From CAYNTG01 sp964400105 (GTDB lineage: Bacteria > UBP14 > UBA6098), in NCBI GenBank assembly GCA_964400105.1, contig CAYNTG010000018.1:1-35600 (forward strand): a stretch of 35,600 bases of DNA. The letters run 5' to 3'. The stretch's first letter is position 1. Every line of letters begins with the position of its first letter. Shown here piece by piece: positions 8,112-16,800 of this stretch. A model generated the notes under the pieces. It made no database searches. It had not been told where the DNA came from and saw only the letters and a list, made by a program, of their open reading frames with translations. Position numbers and translations under genes: made by a program.

Positions 8112-8172
8112 GAAGTGGAAGTAAGAAGTAATGGGTAAAGGGTGAAAGGTAATAGCTAATAGGTGGAAGATT
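8112..8172. repeat. Degenerate purine-rich low-complexity tract
   Basis: A run of short imperfect repeats such as AAGTGGAAGTAAGAAGTAA, GGGTAAAGGGTGAAAGGTAA and TAGCTAATAGGTGGAAG. It is almost free of C, unlike its surroundings, and lies just after ssb. The remaining intergenic DNA to 8339 shows no gene; CATTGC/GCAATG arms near 8173-8192 form a short hairpin. Confidence 0.5.
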
Positions 8173-8339
8173 CATTGCAAAATGGGCAATGCAAATTCGA
8201 CAAGAAGGCAAAAGTAAAGGAGTGCCTCAAACCCTCCCGCCTACGCGCCGCACTGCCGGGGAATGGATAGGCATCGATAATTTGAGTTCGATGACATATT
8301 TATCACTCAGTGAAATTTATGCCTATTTTTCAGCGATCT

Positions 8340-10106
8340 CTATTCGATCAATTCAGGGGGCAATAGCTCCCTGTTTTTTTTATCGAGGAAATCGATTACC
8401 TCGGATTGTCTTGAGAATCGAACACATTCATCGGCAATCTCGCGGGCTTTGCGGTAATCGACAGAGCGGATAATGCCTTTGATGAGCGGAATCGATGGCG
8501 GGTTAAGCGATAGTTCGTCGAGTCCTATTCCGAGGAGCATTATTGTGGCGAGCGGGTCTGCGGCCATCTCGCCGCAAAGGCCGCACCATATCCCGCTGGA
8601 ATGCGCCGCATCCACGGTATATTTTATCAGCTTTAGCACCGCAGGATTGTAGCTTTGGTATAGCTTTCTCACCCTCTGGTTTCCACGGTCGGCGGCAAAT
8701 GTATATTGGATAAGGTCGTTTGTGCCGATGCTGAAGAAATCGACCAGCGGCGCGATTTCCCGCGAAAGAATCGCCACGCTTGGAACCTCAACCATAATGC
8801 CGACCTCGATCTTTTCCGCACACTCCTTACCCTCAGCCGCAAGTTCGCTCTTCGATTCTTCCACCAACTTCCTTGCTTGGATCACCTCGTCGATATTCGA
8901 CACCATCGGAAACATCACCTTGATATTATGATACTTCGCAGCGCGCAATAGCGCTTTGAGTTGAGTCTTCAGCACCCGAGGCCTATCCAATCCGATCCGG
9001 ATCGCACGCCATCCGAGAAACGGGTTCGGCTCGAATGGTGCGCCGAGAAGCTCGGCGAATTTGTCCCCGCCGATATCGAACGTCCGAATCACTATCGGCC
9101 GGGGGTCGAGCGATTCGGCGAGCTGGTTATAGATACTCGTCTGCTCGTCCTCGCCCGGAAGGTTGGTCGTCCGTGTATAAAGAAGCTCCGTGCGGAAAAG
9201 CCCTACGCCGTTGGCGCCATATTTAATAACGGTATCTGCTTCTCCCGGCAATTCGATATTCGCACCGACGCTCATTTTATGTCCATCGAGGGTAATCGCG
9301 TCGGCATCCTTGAATTTTGCCAGACGGTCACGATGTTTGATGATCTTATCGCGTCGAGCACGGTAATCGTCGAGTGTAGATTTCGATGGATTGACCACAA
9401 CGATGCCATTGGTGCTATCGACGATGATCATATCACCATTCTCGATTTTCTCGGCGACACCCTCGACACCAAGAACACACGGAATCTCCATAGTCCTCAT
9501 CATAATAGCGACATGGGAGGTCGTCCCGCCCATTTCGAGAGCCAATCCAATGAAATTATTGTGGAAAAGCTGCGCTGTTTCGGATGGCGCGAGGTGTTGA
9601 ATAACGAGTATCCGCTCGTTCGCCACTTCTTTAATAACATGATGCGCCATGCCCATAAGGTTCGACAGCACCCTGCGCCTGACATCCTTGAAGTCGTGTG
9701 CGCGTTCGGCCATGAGGTCGTCCTCCGCCGACTGCATCGATTCTATCGCTCTCTGCATCAATTCGTCGAAAGCGGACTCCGACGTGATCAACATCTCGCG
9801 AATAACGGATTCCGTTTCATCGATAACGGCCACATCGCTCATGAGCATGATCTGCGGTTCGAGGATCGCAGCGGAGGCCTCGCCCATCGTTTTGGCGGTG
9901 CTTGCCTGAATTCGCAACAGCTGGTCGCGGGATTGGGTTATTGCCTTTCTGAACCGAAGTATCTCGCTATCGACATCCTTCTCAGAGATAGACTCGCTCT
10001 CGACGGATATATCGCCCCTCTCGATCCGATGTGCCGGTGCGATAGCTATCCCGGAAAAAACGCCGATGCCCTGCAGTATTTTCTCGTTCTTTTTCAAACC
10101 AATCAC
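8340..10106 (-). CDS. ptsI: PEP-protein phosphotransferase, PTS enzyme I
   Basis: Enzyme I autophosphorylates from phosphoenolpyruvate and passes the phosphate to HPr. The 588-residue length is normal. Domains: N-terminal swivelling phosphohistidine domain with 'GGTTSHVAIMMR' (active His198), and a PEP-binding TIM barrel with 'GANGVGLFRTELLY' (297-310), 'MFPMVSNIDE', 'GIMVEVPS', 'FSIGTNDLIQYT' and the catalytic Cys511 in 'GLCGEMAADP'. The start is a GTG at 10106 with only a weak ribosome binding site; a TTG nine bases downstream is possible. It follows the transporter gene by 5 bases and is probably translated from the same mRNA. No HPr or enzyme II gene is visible in the window, so the phosphate acceptor is unknown here. 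Confidence 0.95.
   Translation of the reverse strand: MIGLKKNEKILQGIGVFSGIAIAPAHRIERGDISVESESISEKDVDSEILRFRKAITQSRDQLLRIQASTAKTMGEASAAILEPQIMLMSDVAVIDETESVIREMLITSESAFDELMQRAIESMQSAEDDLMAERAHDFKDVRRRVLSNLMGMAHHVIKEVANERILVIQHLAPSETAQLFHNNFIGLALEMGGTTSHVAIMMRTMEIPCVLGVEGVAEKIENGDMIIVDSTNGIVVVNPSKSTLDDYRARRDKIIKHRDRLAKFKDADAITLDGHKMSVGANIELPGEADTVIKYGANGVGLFRTELLYTRTTNLPGEDEQTSIYNQLAESLDPRPIVIRTFDIGGDKFAELLGAPFEPNPFLGWRAIRIGLDRPRVLKTQLKALLRAAKYHNIKVMFPMVSNIDEVIQARKLVEESKSELAAEGKECAEKIEVGIMVEVPSVAILSREIAPLVDFFSIGTNDLIQYTFAADRGNQRVRKLYQSYNPAVLKLIKYTVDAAHSSGIWCGLCGEMAADPLATIMLLGIGLDELSLNPPSIPLIKGIIRSVDYRKAREIADECVRFSRQSEVIDFLDKKNRELLPPELIE
8354..8381 (+). terminator. Plus-strand terminator inside the 3' end of ptsI
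   Basis: CAGGGGGC (8354-8361), loop AATA, GCTCCCTG (8366-8373) with one G-U pair, then eight T. It reads as an intrinsic terminator on the plus strand, the direction of ssb, although it lies in the coding end of the convergent gene. Confidence 0.6.
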
Positions 10107-10111
10107 ATAAA

Positions 10112-11404
10112 TTAAAGATACCTAATCCAGATATATGCACTTCCAATTAATGCGGATAATATAACAGAAGCCATTCCATATTTAAAGTAATCCATGAACC
10201 TGATTTTATTTCCCGATTGTTCCGCAATACCCGATATGACGACGTTGGGGCTTGCCGCAATAATTGTGCCATTTCCACCGATATTCACGCCGATAGCGAG
10301 CGCCCACCAGATCGGCATGGTCTTCAGGAACACATCGGCGGTTCCAACCGCTTCTGGCACAAGGTGCTCCGAAACCCTCGTTACAAGCGGAATCATCATT
10401 GCCGTGAACGGGATATTATCCACAAAGCTGCATGCGACAGCGCCGACCCACAGGAAGATCATCGATAAAACACCGACATTCGTCGTCAAACCCGAAAGCC
10501 ACCGGAAGATTAATTCGATTACTCCAACCTCCTCCAAACTGCCAACCAGCACGAATAATCCGCCGAAAAAGAAGAGCGTATTCCACTCGATCTTCTCGAA
10601 AAAGATAAGCGGATTCCCCGGAACGAGAACCAACATCAGAGATGCACCCGCAAGGGCGATGACCCCGGTCTGAACACCGAGCACGCTGTGCATAGTGAAA
10701 CCCAAGATCGTCAGAATCAGGACTGCGAGCGACCGCCATAAGAGCTTACGATCTTTCAAGGCTTTGGATGCGTCGAGTCTAACGGCTTCCGCACCCTTGT
10801 GCCGGTTCATTTTTTTTCGAAAAACAAGCCACAAAAAACCGATATTTGCCGCGAATACTATCGCCGTAATTGGAAACATATGCACGATAAAATCGAGAAA
10901 GCTGAATTCGGTGGCGCTCCCTATCATGATATTCGGCGGCGCGCCGATCAATGTCGCCATCCCACCGATATTTGCGGACATCACCAGAGCGACCAAAAAT
11001 GGAAACGCGGTTATCCCTAAAACATCGGCCACAAAAAGCACGATCGGCCCAAAAAGCAGAACCGTGGTTACATTATCGAGCAAGGCCGATATGCCCGCCG
11101 TGAGAATCGAGAACATCAACAGAATCCGCAAGGGTTTGCCCTTTGCAACCTTTACCCCCTTTATAGCGATGAACTCGAAAAAACCGGTTCCCTTGATAAT
11201 ATTGACCAAAATCATCATGCCCATCAGGAGGAATATCGTGTTGAAATCGATATGCGCGATCGCCTGTTTTTGGCTGATGATACCGGCCAAAACCATGATC
11301 ACCGCACCCAAAAGGGCTACCTTCGTCCGATGTATCCTCTCGGATGTGATCAGAACGTATACCCCTAAGAAAACAAATAATGCAATGTAAAATCTGGGTT
11401 CCAT
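10112..11404 (-). CDS. ArsB/NhaD-type ion transporter permease
   Basis: A 430-residue polytopic inner-membrane protein with about 11-12 hydrophobic helices. It belongs to the ion transporter superfamily of ArsB, NhaD and SLC13/CitM-like proteins. Signature stretches are 'LLDNVTTVLLFGP', 'SANIGGMATLIGAPPNIMIG' in the first half and 'FVDNIPFTAMMIPL' with 'GVNIGGNGTIIAASPNVV' in the second; these inverted repeats form the substrate site. A loop near residues 205-225 separates the halves. Substrate (arsenite, sodium/proton or a carboxylate) cannot be decided; no arsenic-resistance genes are nearby. The ATG at 11404 has no ribosome binding site, and a strong promoter ends only 10 bases upstream, so the mRNA may be leaderless. 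Cotranscribed with ptsI. Confidence 0.88.
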   Translation of the reverse strand: MEPRFYIALFVFLGVYVLITSERIHRTKVALLGAVIMVLAGIISQKQAIAHIDFNTIFLLMGMMILVNIIKGTGFFEFIAIKGVKVAKGKPLRILLMFSILTAGISALLDNVTTVLLFGPIVLFVADVLGITAFPFLVALVMSANIGGMATLIGAPPNIMIGSATEFSFLDFIVHMFPITAIVFAANIGFLWLVFRKKMNRHKGAEAVRLDASKALKDRKLLWRSLAVLILTILGFTMHSVLGVQTGVIALAGASLMLVLVPGNPLIFFEKIEWNTLFFFGGLFVLVGSLEEVGVIELIFRWLSGLTTNVGVLSMIFLWVGAVACSFVDNIPFTAMMIPLVTRVSEHLVPEAVGTADVFLKTMPIWWALAIGVNIGGNGTIIAASPNVVISGIAEQSGNKIRFMDYFKYGMASVILSALIGSAYIWIRYL

Positions 11405-11413
11405 AGATAATTA

Positions 11414-11442
11414 ATTATAGTTATATAACGTGCGTTTAGCAA
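11414..11442 (-). promoter_or_regulatory. Promoter of the transporter-ptsI operon
   Basis: On the minus strand TTGCTA (11442-11437), a 17-base spacer, and a perfect TATAAT (11419-11414). The same -35 and -10 hexamers and spacing occur at the aminotransferase promoter (4527-4555). A 10-base palindrome GTTATATAAC (11420-11429) fills the spacer next to the -10. Confidence 0.7.
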
Positions 11443-11495
11443 TATTAATCATGCCCCCGAATATCATGGATAGGATTATAAATCGGTTCTTAGGC

Positions 11496-11563
11496 TGGCG
11501 CGGGAAGTGAGATGGGGAGGGATGGGGTTTTTGCGTCCTATCGGAACCGCAAAAACCGTGACA
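11496..11563 (-). repeat. Dispersed palindromic element, copy B
   Basis: Read on the minus strand it begins TGTCACGGTTTTTGCGG, folds back through GGA-CGCAAAAACC, and ends in CCCGCGCCA. The perfect outer arms are GGTTTTTGCG and CGCAAAAACC (11526-11557). The same ends and arm sequence occur at 24725-24815. It lies between divergent genes. Confidence 0.65.
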
Positions 11564-11630
11564 GCCGGCGGGCAATGATCGCAACATATAAAATCCTCTC
11601 GAACCATGGCACATCCTTAGCTCTTTATCC

Positions 11631-11658
11631 TTGATATATCTAAAAGTATTCGTAAATT
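11631..11658 (+). promoter_or_regulatory. Possible promoter of sppA
   Basis: TTGATA (11631-11636), 16 bases, TAAATT (11653-11658), 30 bases before the GTG start. Both boxes are imperfect. Confidence 0.4.
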
Positions 11659-11688
11659 AAAACTGAAATTCAATCCACGGAGGTTCTC

Positions 11689-13419
11689 GTGAAAAAAGCC
11701 CTAATAATTCTCGCGATCGTTCTAATAGCTATTTTCATAGCTGTTTTAATCGGCATTCGTCTTCGATCGAGTTTCGGCGATAGAGCGGTTAAAATCAAAG
11801 ACGGATCGGTTCTAACTATCGACCTTTCGAAACAATACCCCGAACGCAGCAGTTACGATTTCAGCGGTTTCCGGTTCAGCAAACCGATGAATTTTCTCAA
11901 GCTCGTCCGCTCTGTCGAGAACGCCGCCACGGACGAAAACATCATAGCGCTCTCCCTCGAAATCGATGGCGTAGGCCTTTCAACGACGCAGCTTCAGGAA
12001 TTCGCGAAGGCGGTCGAACTTTTCAGAACCGCCGGCAAAAATGTCTATGCATATATCCCAATGGGAACAATGGGGAGTTACCTCGCGGCGGTGGAGGCGG
12101 ACAGCATCTTCATCCCACCTTCGGGAGATTTTATCCTTCTCGGAATGGCCATCATGCCGATGTTCTATGCGGGGACTGCCGAAAAATTGGGCATTGGCTT
12201 CGATGTCATCCAGATAGGCGAGTATAAGGGCGCTGCGGAGATGTTCACGGAAACCGGATTCACCGAGCCACTCCGCGAAAACTACACCGAATTGCTCGAT
12301 GGTCTTTTCGATAAATGGATTTCCACCGTGGCCGGCCGCCGGGACATCCCGGAAGATCGGCTTCGTTCGATAATCGATCTCGGCGCATTCGATGCAGAGG
12401 AAGGTCTCGAATTCGGTCTCGTCGATTCCCTGATATACCCGCAAGATTACCGAAAGAAACTGCTGGATCTCGTCGATGACGACGAGGACAAAATCGTAAC
12501 TATCTCGGATTATGCCAATGGGGGAAAGTTCGATTCCGGCAAGCGCAAAATCGCCGTGATCTACTGCCTCGGCAACATCCATACCGGAGAATCGAAGCCG
12601 TCCTTGTTCGGCAACAAGCCATCGATAGGTGATGAGTCATTCGTCGAGGTTATCGACGACGCAGCCGAAGACGAGGATATCGAGGCGATTATCCTGCGCG
12701 TGAACTCGCCTGGAGGAAGCGCCCTCGCAAGCGATATTATCTGGAAATCCATCGTCGATGCCCGCGAGAAAAAGCCTGTTTTGGTCAGCATGGCCGGTGT
12801 CGCGGCGAGCGGAGGTTATTATATCAGCGCGCCTGCGGACTCCATATTCTGCGATCCATCGACGATCACCGGATCGATAGGAGTCATTTTTCTCAAGATG
12901 CACGCCGGGGGGCTTCTCGACAAAATCGGAGTAACCGTCGATACAATTACGCGCGGTTCCCTCGCGGACGATTTCGCGCTGCATAAGCCGATGGACCCGG
13001 AAGCTATGGAGGTTTTCCGCAAAACCACCGAATCGGTATATAAGGATTTCACGACGAAGGCCGCCGAAGGCCGCGGCCTCGAATTGGATTCGATTCTGAA
13101 TCTCGCCGGTGGCCGGGTCTGGACGGGCAAACAGGCTGTGGAAAATCACCTCGCGGACAGGATCGCGTCGTTCTCCGAGGTTATAGGCGTAGCATCACGC
13201 ATGGCGGGAATCTCCGACGAAGAGCTTGGCATATCGACCTACCCAAAAGAAAAAGGCCTATTCGAGTTTGCCTTCGAGGTTTATGCCAATCCGCCTAAGG
13301 CCGCCATCGAACTCCCGGAACCAATTGCAAAGGCCGTTCTACCGGGCCTCGAAGCGATGAAACTATACAAACCCGGCGAGGCTTTGACGTTGATGCCCTA
13401 TACCGTCTCGATCCCATAG
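11689..13419 (+). CDS. sppA: Signal peptide peptidase SppA, 67 kDa type
   Basis: Membrane-anchored serine protease that degrades cleaved signal peptides. The 576-residue length matches the double-domain (67K) form. Residues 4-23 are the N-terminal membrane anchor. The first half carries the general-base lysine K180 in 'QIGEYKGAAEMFT'. The second half carries the nucleophile S374 in 'AGVAASGGYYIS', preceded by 'LRVNSPGGSALAS' and followed by 'STITGSIGV'. The start is a GTG at 11689 with GGAGG five bases upstream. It is the only gene in its transcription unit and faces the SufT-like gene. A large exported proteome, as the neighbours suggest, fits a need for signal-peptide clearance. Confidence 0.95.
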   Translation: MKKALIILAIVLIAIFIAVLIGIRLRSSFGDRAVKIKDGSVLTIDLSKQYPERSSYDFSGFRFSKPMNFLKLVRSVENAATDENIIALSLEIDGVGLSTTQLQEFAKAVELFRTAGKNVYAYIPMGTMGSYLAAVEADSIFIPPSGDFILLGMAIMPMFYAGTAEKLGIGFDVIQIGEYKGAAEMFTETGFTEPLRENYTELLDGLFDKWISTVAGRRDIPEDRLRSIIDLGAFDAEEGLEFGLVDSLIYPQDYRKKLLDLVDDDEDKIVTISDYANGGKFDSGKRKIAVIYCLGNIHTGESKPSLFGNKPSIGDESFVEVIDDAAEDEDIEAIILRVNSPGGSALASDIIWKSIVDAREKKPVLVSMAGVAASGGYYISAPADSIFCDPSTITGSIGVIFLKMHAGGLLDKIGVTVDTITRGSLADDFALHKPMDPEAMEVFRKTTESVYKDFTTKAAEGRGLELDSILNLAGGRVWTGKQAVENHLADRIASFSEVIGVASRMAGISDEELGISTYPKEKGLFEFAFEVYANPPKAAIELPEPIAKAVLPGLEAMKLYKPGEALTLMPYTVSIP

Positions 13420-13440
13420 GGATTTCACGGTTTTTCTGGA

Positions 13441-13471
13441 GCTTGGCTATATGTTGTAACCAAGCTCCCTT
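13441..13471. other. Stem-loop between convergent genes
   Basis: GGAGCTTGG and CCAAGCTCC form a perfect 9-bp stem around a loop containing the stop codon of the minus-strand gene. No T-run follows on either strand, so its role as a terminator for sppA is uncertain. Confidence 0.4.
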
Positions 13472-13758
13472 AATCTTGCTTTCCCATCATCGGTAATCTT
13501 CTCGACCGTCCATCGCGGCTCGAATGTCAGGTTCACCGCAACATCATCAACGCCTTCCATAGCTCTAACCGCATCCTCGGCCTGCTTACTGATGATTCGA
13601 TGCATCGGACAGCCGGGGACGGTAAGCGTCATGTCGATCTCGACCTTTCCGCCATCGACGCGGACGTCATAGATAAACCCCAAATCCACGATATTCACGG
13701 GGATCTCCGGGTCGAAAACCGTCTTCAATGCCGATAATATCTCTTCTTTGTTTGGCAT
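13447..13758 (-). CDS. SufT/MIP18-family metal-sulfur cluster assembly factor
   Basis: The 103-residue product starts at the ATG at 13758, with GGGAGG 5 bases upstream; a longer frame begins at 13770. It is a single MIP18 (DUF59) domain: 'TVFDPEIPVNIVDLGFIYDV' and the conserved Cys50 in 'LTVPGCPMHRII'. Members of this family, including SufT and PaaD-like proteins, help mature iron-sulfur proteins. No suf or isc genes are adjacent, so its clients are unknown; the window does encode one Fe-S enzyme, the uracil-DNA glycosylase at 23092-23796. It is a short single-gene unit between sppA and the giant secreted protein. Confidence 0.92.
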   Translation of the reverse strand: MPNKEEILSALKTVFDPEIPVNIVDLGFIYDVRVDGGKVEIDMTLTVPGCPMHRIISKQAEDAVRAMEGVDDVAVNLTFEPRWTVEKITDDGKARLRELGYNI

Positions 13759-13786
13759 TAATCCTCCCAAGTATATTCTCCGGGTT

Positions 13787-13820
13787 AAAAAAGAGGCCGG
13801 AGCAAAACTACTCCGGCCTC
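13787..13820 (-). terminator. Intrinsic terminator of the giant secreted protein gene
   Basis: GAGGCCGGAG (13793-13802) and CTCCGGCCTC (13811-13820) form a perfect 10-bp stem with an 8-base loop. On the minus strand it is followed by six T (13792-13787), about 30 bases after the stop codon. Confidence 0.9.
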
Positions 13821-13851
13821 CGAATCCCTTTCGGGAATTACTTGCCGACGC

Positions 13852-16800
13852 TTACTTTATAAGCGTCATCTTTCTTGTTTCGCGGAAGTCTCCGGCGATA
13901 ACCTTGTAAAGGTAAAGCCCGCTTGGAACCTCGCGACCACCGACGTCGCGACCGTTCCAGATTACCCTTTGGTAACCGGCTTCCATCTGGCCGTCGATTA
14001 GCGTGCTAACCTTCTGGCCGAGAAGGTCATATACCTCGACCTTGACATCGGTATTGACCGGCAGCGAAAGCGTGAATTCCGTGGTCGCATTGAACGGATT
14101 CGGCTTATTAGCGGAGAGCGCAAACTCGTCCGGAAGCTTCCGTTCATCGACATCCAACGGAACATCGCCAAGCGTCATCGTCATACGACGAATGCCGCTG
14201 CCGCTGGTGAAGGTGTAGCTATAGACCTCGCGCATATCGATAGTCGTTCCGGCAACCGGATCGGTCATCGTGAGGTTCCACCTCTCGTCGAGGTTATCGA
14301 CGCCGCACGAGACATCGTCGCCGGTCGGAATGCGATCCTGCGGCCATTTCAATGTAACGGTCATACCGGCTGGGAGATCGCGAATAGCGAACGTCCATTC
14401 CTTCGAGACACCGCTGAAGTTCGCCTTTGTATCGCACATCAACCTCATGCCGGAATTATCGAAGTAAGCCTTGATGGCGTCACCGGGTATTGGCATAGAC
14501 GGTTCTCCACTATCGTAAATGTCGATGCCGTCGATCGCCAGCTCATTAACACTGATATAGTTATATAAATCGTTCCTGATATCGGAACCATTACGGGCAT
14601 TCACGGAAACGCGCAGCGCGAATTCCGCCGGATTGATCGTCTCGACCTTCTTCGCCTTCGGCCTGAACTTGGCAACAACCGTCTCCATCGTCCCATCCTG
14701 CGGATAGACGATGTTCGTATAGACGGCGGGGTTCCCACTGCGAACGTTAACCATATAACCAATCCAGCTATCGATGAGGTTACCCTCGCCGTGGCCGCCG
14801 GTGATCGGGCTGTATGACTTATAGCCTTCCTTCTGCGTCCAGGTCCAATACTCCGGATACAGATAGCTGAAGTCGGTGGCGGCATAAACGGCATCCCAAT
14901 CGACACGAACATTATAGGGATTGCCGATGACCCACCAACCATAGCTCGGGCTATCCTCCGGATAATAGACCGGATATGTGAAGTCGCCCGGCGCGTATGG
15001 TGCACCATATACATCCCAGAACGTTCCTTCGAGCCATGTCTTGAGGTAATAACCACGTCCACGCTCGAAACCGGTCGGCAGCTCGTAGATGCCGTCGTCT
15101 TGGTTCCAACCGTAGATATTCGACACCGTGTGATCGACATCGAACGGAGTTATGTCATCCATGAACTGAATGAACGGATCATTCGGCGCTGCCATAACCG
15201 GCACCGAGATCAAGCTCCAACCCTTCGGCGATTTCGGAAGAACCTGAACATGCACAGGCATGAGTGTCGGTTCGAGATTCGGGTCTGGATAGAAGTAAAG
15301 GTCGAAGTCGTAATCTCCAACCGGGTTGGCATATGCCGGATTGACGAGAGCAAACATCTCGCACTCGCCCGGGGCAATGTAGCCAATGGCCGGGTTGACG
15401 TACATTCCGCCCGGAAGCACGCTCGAAGGCGCCTCGATGACATAAATACGAGGCACTGCGTAATTCATAATCCAGAGCCTGCCTTCGCTATCCATGTCGA
15501 GACCGGCCAAACCACCGATCTCCGAATGTGGAGCCGCAATGGTATTGATGATCTCGCCAGTGCTCGGATCGATCTCGTTGATCAGACCCGTCGCGCCACT
15601 CTGGGCATACCAAATCGTCCTGCGACCCTCGTCGAATGCGATGCCCGCACATGATGGAGCGGAGAAAGTTGTGATGACCTGACCCGGAACGTCCCAGGAA
15701 GGTCCCTTTACCTCGTAGATTAAAGCAGTTGTCCAATTACCGATGTAGAACAGATCGCGTGCGAAGTCATAGCCGAGTCCGCGTTGCGGATACAAAGCCG
15801 ATGCCCACGTTCCGCCGAGCGAATCGACGACCTCGCCGGTCATTGGATCCCAACCATAAATCTTGAACGTCTCTTCCGATTCGATCTGCCACATGAGGTT
15901 GCGGTTGGCATCCCATGCCATATCGCACCACCATGTGATAGCCGGTGCATAATCCGGCCAATGGAATCTACCAATATCGTAGAATATTCCAGAATAACCC
16001 CAGGCCGGATAATTCCAGGCCATGTTCTGGACCTGCGTAATGATTCCACCGATTTCGTGGCGATCACTGATCCAAACCTTGCGGATTTCGGCCCTGCCCT
16101 CGATACCGAAGCCCCATGGAAGGTTAGTTTCCGGGATCGAATAGGAATCGATAACCGCGCCGACCTCTTCGGGGCGCGCTCTGTAAGTAGAATGATCGAT
16201 TTCTGGCAGCGGCGCCGCCGTCATATCGAATTTTGCATTCTCATTATACGTTCCAAATCCGGTTTTCACCGTATTCGGACGTTCGATACGACTTCTGGAT
16301 GATCCAGGAGCACCAGGGATTCCCGTGAAGTGGAACCAAATGGTATCCTCGGTCGGGTTGCAAAGCTCGAACATGATCGAATCATCGGCGGTGTGCGTAA
16401 GTTGTCCGGTGATCTCACCGATATCGATCGGACAGATCGGCATGAGGAGCGTCATCGTCTCGTCGATGAAGACGACCGCATCCTTGCGATTTGCCCAGTA
16501 ACCGGGCTTTCCGGCACTAACCGTTATTTCACCATATTGCACGCCGTCGAGAAGGATCCTGCCGTCCGGGCCGGTGTAGCCGGAAGCGCCTGTAGCATAG
16601 ACGAGAGCGCCTTCGATAACCTCGTAGGTTTCACAATCGTAGACGAAGACCTCGAGATCGCCGGTCGGAATACGCTGCCAGATGAAATCGTCCACGAACC
16701 AGCCTGGCTCGACGAACGAGCCATCTGAACCGAAGTGGAATCTGATGTGCGTAACGTCCGGCGTAAGGGCTATCCTCTGCTTTAACCAAACGTCCCAGTC

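Noticed and set aside
8961..10115. 384-codon plus-strand open frame opposite ptsI
   Set aside because: It is antisense to the well-conserved enzyme I gene; its His/Arg/Asp-rich translation looks like a shadow and it has no ribosome binding site.
11411..11614. 67-codon minus-strand open frame
   Set aside because: It runs through the palindromic element and the transporter promoter; not protein-like.
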